A stretch of 7,342 nucleotides of DNA from Gammaproteobacteria bacterium UBA6968. GTDB taxonomy: Bacteria > Pseudomonadota > Gammaproteobacteria > Pseudomonadales > Azotimanducaceae. Numbering within the stretch: the first letter of the stretch is position 1; every line of letters starts with the position of its first letter. The position numbers and the translations under genes were made by a program. The stretch covers positions 5,831-13,172 of the forward strand of contig DJYW01000104.1 in NCBI GenBank assembly GCA_002450255.1. Direction: 5' to 3'. Shown here piece by piece: positions 1 to 4,853 of the stretch. Below the pieces are notes generated by a model. That model was not told the origin of the DNA, did no database searches, and worked only from the letters and a program-made list of their open reading frames with translations.

Positions 1-305
1 TTATTACCCCGCCCGCCGCACCTTTGCCGGTTATACCTTCGCCGGGCACGCCTAATCCCTTAGTTGAAGAGAGTACGTTCGGGTCGGGTTGGGCTATGGA
101 ATGGGCTAACGGCCTGCGCTGGTTGTGGTCAAATAATGCCGACGCCGTGTTGGACTACGCCCATCAAGTCGGCGGCTGGGCCTGGCCTATTGGCGGAGCG
201 ATGCCGGTTCCGGCTGCGCAGCGCCAATATATGCATGCCATCAAAGCTGCGTTTGATCCACATAACGTGTTCGCATCAGGTCTGCGGTTCGATCATGCAG
301 ACTAA
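1..305 (+). CDS. glcE: Glycolate oxidase FAD-binding subunit GlcE, 3' end only (partial)
   Basis: The open frame runs in from the left edge (first full codon at position 3) and encodes the last 100 residues of GlcE, so the start and the PCMH-type FAD-binding domain lie outside the window. What remains is the C-terminal part: a proline-rich stretch with PPAAPLP, the conserved-looking WANGLRWL (compare the WGGALRWL-like segment recalled for GlcE), and a final helix AIKAAFDPHNVF matching the family's closing 'K-x-x-FDP-x-x-x-F' pattern. GlcE works with GlcD and the iron-sulfur subunit GlcF to oxidise glycolate to glyoxylate at the cytoplasmic membrane. The stop codon overlaps the start of glcF by 11 bases, which supports translational coupling and the identification. 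Odd point: after the DP-x-x-x-F motif the usual NPGR is replaced by ASGLRF. The TTG at 24 is internal and is not a real start. Confidence 0.85.
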   Translation, partial: ITPPAAPLPVIPSPGTPNPLVEESTFGSGWAMEWANGLRWLWSNNADAVLDYAHQVGGWAWPIGGAMPVPAAQRQYMHAIKAAFDPHNVFASGLRFDHAD

Positions 306-1548
306 TTTGCCCGCCGATTTTATCGCGACTTCAGCTGGCCAGCGCGCAAATGAGATTTTGCGCAGCTGTGTACATTGCGGATTTTGTAACGCGACATGTC
401 CGACCTATCAGCTTTCTGGCGATGAATTGGATGGGCCCCGCGGCCGCATTTATTTGATTAAGGAATTGCTGGAAGGCGGCTACGATTCAACTCGCGCCAT
501 GACCCACTTGGATCGGTGTTTAACGTGCAGAGCATGTGAGACCACCTGTCCATCAGGTGTTGCCTATGGCGAACTCGCGGAAATAGCGCGAGTTCGACTG
601 GGCCCGTCACGCAGCGGTTTGAACGGGCTCATGCGGCAAGTGCTGCGCTGGCTAATACCCTATCCTAAACGGCTGAGTCCGCTGGTCACGCTTGCCAGTA
701 AAGCTCGGCTGGTGTTGCCAAAGCAATTGCGCCGTTATCTACCTGAACCCACACAATCCAAGGTAAGGCTGCCGGCCGATTTCCAATCACAACCTCGACA
801 AAAAACCGACGGGGACCATGATGCGGTGGTCGAAGCGTTGCCCTCACGGCAGGTCGTGATCTTACAAGGTTGCGTGCAGCGGGTGGTCACAGCGGAAGTG
901 AATACTCACCTTCAGACGCTTCTGGCAGCACGGGGTATAAAGATGATGACGGTGCAGGCGGAAGCATGCTGCGGCGCATTGGATCTGCATTTGGGCGCCG
1001 AGTCTGCCGCGCTCAAAAAAATCAAAGCTAATATTGACGCGTTAGCGCCGCTGGTCGGCCTCGTAGACGCCATCATTTCGACAGCCTCCGGCTGCGGGGT
1101 GACATTTAAAGACTACCCTCGCTTGCTTGCTGATGATCCGGAATATGCTGAGCCTGCTGTGGCGGTGGCCGGGCTCGTACAAGATGTGGCGGAGTATGTT
1201 GCCACGGCCGATCTGGATTTGGCGGTTGCACAGAAGGGCATCAAGGTTGCGTGGCACCCGCCATGCAGTTTGCAACATGGCCAGCAAGTGACCGGCGTCG
1301 TGGAAGAACTGTTAACGCGCGCGGGCTGCGAATTGGTGCCGGTGGCTGATGCTCATTTGTGTTGTGGATCCGCCGGTACCTATTCGATCTTACAGCCAGC
1401 GCGGGCCAAAGCACTCCGCGAAGAAAAGCTGGAAGCTTTGCAGAAACAGTCGCCTGACGTCATCGTGACGGCCAACGTGGGTTGTCAGACTTTTCTTGCG
1501 CAAGCCACGCCGGTCGCGGTCCGCCACTGGATCGAACTGCTCAAGTAA
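295..1548 (+). CDS. glcF: Glycolate oxidase iron-sulfur subunit GlcF
   Basis: This 417-residue protein is close to the roughly 407 residues of E. coli GlcF. The ATG at 295 is chosen because the product then begins MQTNLPADF, like MQTQL in E. coli, and overlaps the glcE stop; the frame stays open back to 64, but that extension lies inside glcE. Two ferredoxin-like 4Fe-4S motifs are complete: CVHCGFCNATCP (C25, C28, C31, C35) and CLTCRACETTCP (C75, C78, C81, C85). Two cysteine-rich CCG domains (heterodisulfide reductase D type) follow: C193, C225-C226 and C267, then C324, C356-C357 and C397, the last pair within LCCGSAGTY and NVGCQTF. The family role is to carry electrons from the GlcD/GlcE flavin centre to the quinone pool at the inner membrane during oxidation of glycolate, and sometimes lactate. 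No strong ribosome binding site precedes the start, as expected for coupling to glcE. Identification is firm; the exact substrate is inferred from the family. Confidence 0.95.
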   Translation: MQTNLPADFIATSAGQRANEILRSCVHCGFCNATCPTYQLSGDELDGPRGRIYLIKELLEGGYDSTRAMTHLDRCLTCRACETTCPSGVAYGELAEIARVRLGPSRSGLNGLMRQVLRWLIPYPKRLSPLVTLASKARLVLPKQLRRYLPEPTQSKVRLPADFQSQPRQKTDGDHDAVVEALPSRQVVILQGCVQRVVTAEVNTHLQTLLAARGIKMMTVQAEACCGALDLHLGAESAALKKIKANIDALAPLVGLVDAIISTASGCGVTFKDYPRLLADDPEYAEPAVAVAGLVQDVAEYVATADLDLAVAQKGIKVAWHPPCSLQHGQQVTGVVEELLTRAGCELVPVADAHLCCGSAGTYSILQPARAKALREEKLEALQKQSPDVIVTANVGCQTFLAQATPVAVRHWIELLK

Positions 1549-1572
1549 CATACTCTGCGCTCCTCATCTAAA

Positions 1573-1578
1573 GAGGGG
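1573..1578 (+). promoter_or_regulatory. Ribosome binding site of the MFS gene
   Basis: A purine-rich GAGGGG lies six bases before the ATG at 1585, inside the 36-base gap after glcF. It is a strong Shine-Dalgarno match, so the transporter can be translated independently even if it is transcribed with glcF. It also fixes the start codon. Confidence 0.75.
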
Positions 1579-1584
1579 AAAGGG

Positions 1585-2892
1585 ATGACCAACGAAACAA
1601 ACCCGTCGACACGGGACTACGGTTTTTTGATGTTTCTCACATTGCTCAATGTGATGAATTTCGTCGATCGGCAGTTACTAGCAAGCTTTGCTAACTGGAT
1701 CGTGCCAGACCTCGGCCTGACTAATACGCAATTTGGCTGGTTGACGGGTATGGCGTTTATCGTCTTTTACTCAATCGCCGGACTGTTCATGGGGATTTTA
1801 GTTGACCGGGTTAACCGCACCCGATTGATCGCTGCTGGGCTGGGTTTATGGAGTGTGCTGACGGCGATATCTGGCATGGCGCGAGGTTTTGTCAGTTTGT
1901 TGATCCCGCGTATGTTTATCGGTGTTGGTGAGTCGATTATGACGCCCGCAGCGATGTCGCTGCTTGCCGACCGTTTTCCGAGCAAGTATCTGGGTTTTGC
2001 TTCAGGCGCTTATTACATGGGTGTGCCTGTAGGCGTCGCGCTCAGCTTGTTTGTTGTTGCGTATTTGGAGCCTGTGCTCGGCTGGCGTGGTTGTTTTTAT
2101 GCGCTGGGTGCTCTGGGAATCGTGCTCGCCATTGTCATGTTGTTTATGCGTGAGACACCCCGCCGACACGAACTCGAAGCTGCAATTGAGGCTAATAAAC
2201 CCAGTTCCCGCGAAATTTTAAGCACGCTGGTAGGCACCTTGCGTCGGTCGCCGGCGCTAGCAATGACCATCGGCGGCGGCGTAGCCTTTCACTTTGTGCT
2301 TGGCGCGGCAACTTTCGAGCAGCTTTGGTTTGTGCAGGAGCGGGGCTTTGATCGTAGTGAGATTGCCGCGACGACGGCTTGGTTGAGCTTCTTTGGCGGT
2401 ATTCTCGGCAATTTGTTTGGCGGTGTTGGCGGTGATGCGTTTCTCAAACGGACCGGTCTGGGTAGACCTATGTTCCTATTTTGGATCATGCTCGTGCTGA
2501 CCCCTGCTGGTTTGGTTTACCGTCTTATCGATCCAACCAGTGTGTTCTTCATGGTCGGGATCTTCCTGGGCTATTTCCAGTTAGGCTGTTTTTACGGGCC
2601 GACTTTCGCAACCGTTCAAGAGCTTGTGCCGCCGCAGATCCGTGGCACGGTTGTCGCATTCTATATCCTGTCACTGAACTTTGTTGGTTTGGGCATCGGG
2701 GTGACCGGTGGCGGCATGGTCATAGACTGGATGGCTAACAATGGTGTCGCCGAGCCTTATACCTGGACCTTAGTTGCGTTTACGGTGCTAACCGCCTTTG
2801 CGATTCCATTGTTTTACCTCGCTGGCCGACGCTTCGAGCGCGATCGCGCTGCGCTGTATTCAACTATGGAAGCGGAAGCCACGGCGAGCTAA
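1585..2892 (+). CDS. MFS transporter, spinster-like type
   Basis: The 435-residue protein is a major facilitator superfamily permease of the inner membrane. Twelve hydrophobic segments can be counted, roughly at residues 12-35, 52-74, 81-101, 103-128, 135-161, 167-188, 223-247 and five more to about 420, with a hydrophilic central loop near 190-220. MFS motif A is present between helices 2 and 3 (GILVDRVNRTR, residues 70-80). Helix 1 carries NFVDRQ (D28, R29), a signature that recalls the spinster and organic-anion branches of the family. A charged tail ends the protein. It starts 36 bases after glcF on the same strand with no terminator visible between them, so it is probably the next gene of the glycolate operon and may import glycolate or another 2-hydroxy or organic acid. 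That substrate is an inference: GlcA-type glycolate permeases belong to an unrelated family (LctP), and spinster-like proteins are poorly characterised in bacteria. Confidence 0.85.
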   Translation: MTNETNPSTRDYGFLMFLTLLNVMNFVDRQLLASFANWIVPDLGLTNTQFGWLTGMAFIVFYSIAGLFMGILVDRVNRTRLIAAGLGLWSVLTAISGMARGFVSLLIPRMFIGVGESIMTPAAMSLLADRFPSKYLGFASGAYYMGVPVGVALSLFVVAYLEPVLGWRGCFYALGALGIVLAIVMLFMRETPRRHELEAAIEANKPSSREILSTLVGTLRRSPALAMTIGGGVAFHFVLGAATFEQLWFVQERGFDRSEIAATTAWLSFFGGILGNLFGGVGGDAFLKRTGLGRPMFLFWIMLVLTPAGLVYRLIDPTSVFFMVGIFLGYFQLGCFYGPTFATVQELVPPQIRGTVVAFYILSLNFVGLGIGVTGGGMVIDWMANNGVAEPYTWTLVAFTVLTAFAIPLFYLAGRRFERDRAALYSTMEAEATAS

Positions 2893-2949
2893 GCAGCTCA
2901 GCTGGGGTTAGTGTTAGATAGGTTAGCGCGAGAAGGGCCTGTGTTTATA
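2893..2949. other. Convergent intergenic gap
   Basis: These 57 bases separate the stop codons of two genes that face each other. Only a short complementary pair was found (CCTG and CAGG around a 9-base loop, at about 2937-2954, running into the protease stop), with no run of T on either side. It is too weak to call a terminator. Confidence 0.4.
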
Positions 2950-4128
2950 TCAGGGGCTAAGCTGCGCGAGTGCGGCTTGAGCCTCCTGGGTGGGCAGCAA
3001 GGCGAAGCTTTTGCGTAGTGCGTCATCCGCTTTGCTAACCACGCCTAAACGTTTATAGGTAAGGCCCAGGCGCAAGTAGGGATAGTAGTGGGTCGGATTG
3101 AGTTTGCAGGCCTGCTGATAGCTCTCCAGCGCAGCTTCAGGCTGCGCTTGCAGCGCTTGTATATCGCCAAGTCGGCCGTAGAAGAGACTCTCCCTGGGTT
3201 CTATGCGAATGGCATTTTCAATAAGCGCTTTTGCCGCAGAATAGTCTCGTTCTGCCGCTGCCTGCCCTGCCTGATCGTAAGAATCATAGGCGGGCTGCGC
3301 CTCGCGGAGCTGAGCCATTGCACGGGCATAGGCTTCGATTCCCATCTGCCCACCCTTTGGCAACCGCTGCGCTTGTGCCCGGTTGGCCTGCAAACGTTCC
3401 TGTGAAGGTGGATGACTGGCGAACAAACTGGTCGCAAAGCGCGCATCGTTTGCCGCGGATAAATTTACGAAGGTTTGTTGTAACGCTACCGCGCCTTGCG
3501 GGTCATACCCGGCACGCTGCATATAGGTCATCCCAAATGCGTCGGACTCGCGCTCTGCTTCACGGCTATAGCGGCTGGTCACCATCTTCGCGCCATAGCT
3601 CGCCCACTTTTGAGTATCTTCGCGCACGTCTTCGGCTACTGCGTTGCCTAGCAACGCTATGCTCCCCTGCAATAAAGCTGAACGCTGATAGTCCTTAGCG
3701 CTGTGCCGAGCCGCTGCGTGAACGATTTCATGGGCTAAAACGGCGGCAAGTTCGGCCTCACTTTCGAGGGTCAACAGTAGTCCTCTGTGGACACCAATTT
3801 TGCCGCCGGGGAGTGCCCAAGCGTTCGGCGTCGCATCGTTAACAACAACGAATTCGTAGGGTAAATCTCGGTCGCTGGCGCGGGCCAAGGTCTGTCCAAT
3901 GCGCTCGACGTACGCTTGAACAGATGGGTCAGCTAGGTAGTCGCCACCGCTCATTTGCCGCAGTTTGGGATAATTTTCAGCGCCGGTCTTAATCTCCCAG
4001 GACTTATCAACCAAGCTTAGTTCGCTGACCCCGGTAACCGGATTCGTCGCACAGCTAATCAGCAAAAAACTTAATGCGACAGCACCTAATGCTTTACGCA
4101 CGGCAAGATGGTGGTTGTTTCCCAACAC
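2950..4128 (-). CDS. M48 zinc metalloprotease, lipoprotein with C-terminal TPR repeats (BepA-like)
   Basis: With the GTG at 4128 as start the product has 392 residues. Residues 10-25 form a signal peptide (basic VRK, then hydrophobic AVALSFLLIS) ending at a lipobox LISC with C26; the next residue is Ala, which suggests sorting to the outer membrane with the body in the periplasm. The peptidase domain follows: ALPGGKIGVHRGLL (105-118), the zinc motif HEIVH (H133, E134, H137), the third ligand in RESD (E193, with D195), and SHPPS (H238-P240), all typical of family M48. Residues about 281-379 form three TPR repeats ending in the usual Pro. The plan recalls BepA/YfgC, which assembles or degrades outer-membrane proteins such as LptD, but BepA is longer (about 487 residues, four TPRs) and is not a lipoprotein; LoiP is a lipoprotein but lacks TPRs. 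Outer-membrane quality control is therefore a family inference. It lies 125 bases downstream of the LpoP-like gene on the same strand. The frame stays open to 4176, but only from a TTG without a good ribosome binding site. Confidence 0.88.
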   Translation of the reverse strand: MLGNNHHLAVRKALGAVALSFLLISCATNPVTGVSELSLVDKSWEIKTGAENYPKLRQMSGGDYLADPSVQAYVERIGQTLARASDRDLPYEFVVVNDATPNAWALPGGKIGVHRGLLLTLESEAELAAVLAHEIVHAAARHSAKDYQRSALLQGSIALLGNAVAEDVREDTQKWASYGAKMVTSRYSREAERESDAFGMTYMQRAGYDPQGAVALQQTFVNLSAANDARFATSLFASHPPSQERLQANRAQAQRLPKGGQMGIEAYARAMAQLREAQPAYDSYDQAGQAAAERDYSAAKALIENAIRIEPRESLFYGRLGDIQALQAQPEAALESYQQACKLNPTHYYPYLRLGLTYKRLGVVSKADDALRKSFALLPTQEAQAALAQLSP

Positions 4129-4137
4129 GGTTGCTTG

Positions 4138-4144
4138 CTCCCTT
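4138..4144 (-). promoter_or_regulatory. Ribosome binding site that fixes the M48 protease start
   Basis: On the minus strand AAGGGAG stands nine bases before the GTG at 4128. It is the best Shine-Dalgarno match near the gene and gives a product with a normal-length lipoprotein signal peptide, so this GTG is preferred over the TTG at 4176. Confidence 0.7.
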
Positions 4145-4150
4145 AATTCG

Positions 4151-4164
4151 ACAGATATGTCTGT
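4151..4164. repeat. Short inverted repeat in the leader of the M48 protease gene
   Basis: ACAGA and TCTGT are perfect complements separated by TATG, seven bases upstream of the protease Shine-Dalgarno. It could be an operator half-site pair or a small RNA hairpin; at five base pairs it could also be chance. No clear -35/-10 pair was found in the surrounding 125-base gap, which is AT-rich in its middle. Confidence 0.3.
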
Positions 4165-4253
4165 ATTTCGCAACAATAAGATCCTTCAAGGTCAGAGCTG
4201 CAGAGACGCGATTGAATTTATCTTTTTGTGTTTTAGTCCTGTGCCGGTGACTG

Positions 4254-4766
4254 CTAGCCCGAGCCGCGCTGAAACCGTGCTCGTATGGAAGCGGCTTCAC
4301 CGTATTCGCCTTGTGCCTCTTTTATGTTGGCGAGTTGCAGCCAGGCTAACGCCGTTGCTGATGCTGAACCCGACGCTAACGCAATTGCTTTGCGGATATG
4401 TTGCGTTGCCACTACTAGCCGATTTTCCGCCAGATGCGCTTCGCTGAGACGAGTCCATAGTTCCGGACTGCGTGGACGTATTCTGATCGCCCGCTCTAGC
4501 ATCAAGATCGCTTCGTTATTACGATTCCTCAGCATCGCTACGCTCGCTTCTGCAAGCAAGCTATCCGCCGCTTTTATTTCAGCGGCTCGCGGCGATAATA
4601 TGGCCTTAGGCGCGTCTTTTTTTGTGGCCCTGCCTGCGTCCGGTGCCGGTTTTGAAGTTTCAGTAGGCGAGGCCGCGGGACGCGATGGTTGTACGCCTGC
4701 GCAGCCAACTGCCAAGGTGATGAGCAGCGTAGCAATGGAAACATAGGCGAGTCGCAGCGAGGTCAT
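4254..4766 (-). CDS. lpoP: TPR lipoprotein next to PBP1b, probable LpoP-type activator
   Basis: The product has 170 residues from the ATG at 4766. A lipoprotein signal (MTSLRLAYVS, then a hydrophobic run) ends at LAVGC with C22 and Ala at the next position, which suggests an outer-membrane lipoprotein. Residues 23-60 are a flexible linker rich in Pro, Ala, Ser, Thr and Lys, suited to crossing the peptidoglycan. Residues about 68-168 form three TPR-like helix pairs (for example NEAILMLERAIRIRP, 84-98, and GEYGEAASIRARF, 153-165). In Pseudomonas aeruginosa the PBP1b activator LpoP is a TPR lipoprotein encoded beside ponB; here the gene starts 87 bases downstream of a PBP1b gene on the same strand. 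Role by analogy: from the outer membrane it contacts the UB2H domain of PBP1b and stimulates wall synthesis. The assignment rests on architecture and position, as TPR sequence alone is not specific. A general TPR scaffold is the alternative. Confidence 0.72.
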   Translation of the reverse strand: MTSLRLAYVSIATLLITLAVGCAGVQPSRPAASPTETSKPAPDAGRATKKDAPKAILSPRAAEIKAADSLLAEASVAMLRNRNNEAILMLERAIRIRPRSPELWTRLSEAHLAENRLVVATQHIRKAIALASGSASATALAWLQLANIKEAQGEYGEAASIRARFQRGSG

Positions 4767-4771
4767 TTTAT

Positions 4772-4776
4772 TCCTC
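4772..4776 (-). promoter_or_regulatory. Ribosome binding site that fixes the lpoP-like start
   Basis: GAGGA on the minus strand sits five bases before the ATG at 4766. A TTG at 4778 would add four residues, but its own codons overlap this site, so the ATG is the better start. Confidence 0.7.
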
Positions 4777-4853
4777 AATAGGGTTCCCCAATCTAACGTA
4801 GGTGTTCAGCTTAACAGTCCGATATCTGCAAGCGATAGCAAGTCGAGAGAAGT

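Noticed and set aside
64..294. N-terminal extension of the glcF frame back to position 64
   Set aside because: It lies entirely within glcE in another phase, and the ATG at 295 gives an N-terminus matching known GlcF proteins.
3231..3698. Plus-strand open frame of 155 codons opposite the M48 protease
   Set aside because: It is a shadow of the protease gene; the translation is rich in Arg, Leu and Pro, as expected from antisense reading, and has no motif.
4129..4176. Sixteen extra codons at the start of the M48 protease from a TTG at 4176
   Set aside because: They would push the lipoprotein signal inward to residue 42, and a far better ribosome binding site precedes the GTG at 4128.
4189..4208. 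Repeat CAGAG-CTG-CAGAG in the gap after the LpoP-like gene, considered as a terminator stem
   Set aside because: The repeat is direct, and the central CTGCAG palindrome is too short; no T-run follows on either strand.
4285..4746. Plus-strand open frame of 153 codons opposite the LpoP-like gene
   Set aside because: It is antisense to a gene with a clear lipoprotein signal and TPR pattern; its own translation is low in complexity and shows no recognisable domain.
4767..4853. Search for a separate promoter or terminator between mrcB and the LpoP-like gene
   Set aside because: No convincing -35/-10 pair or hairpin with a T-run was found in these 87 bases, so nothing is annotated.
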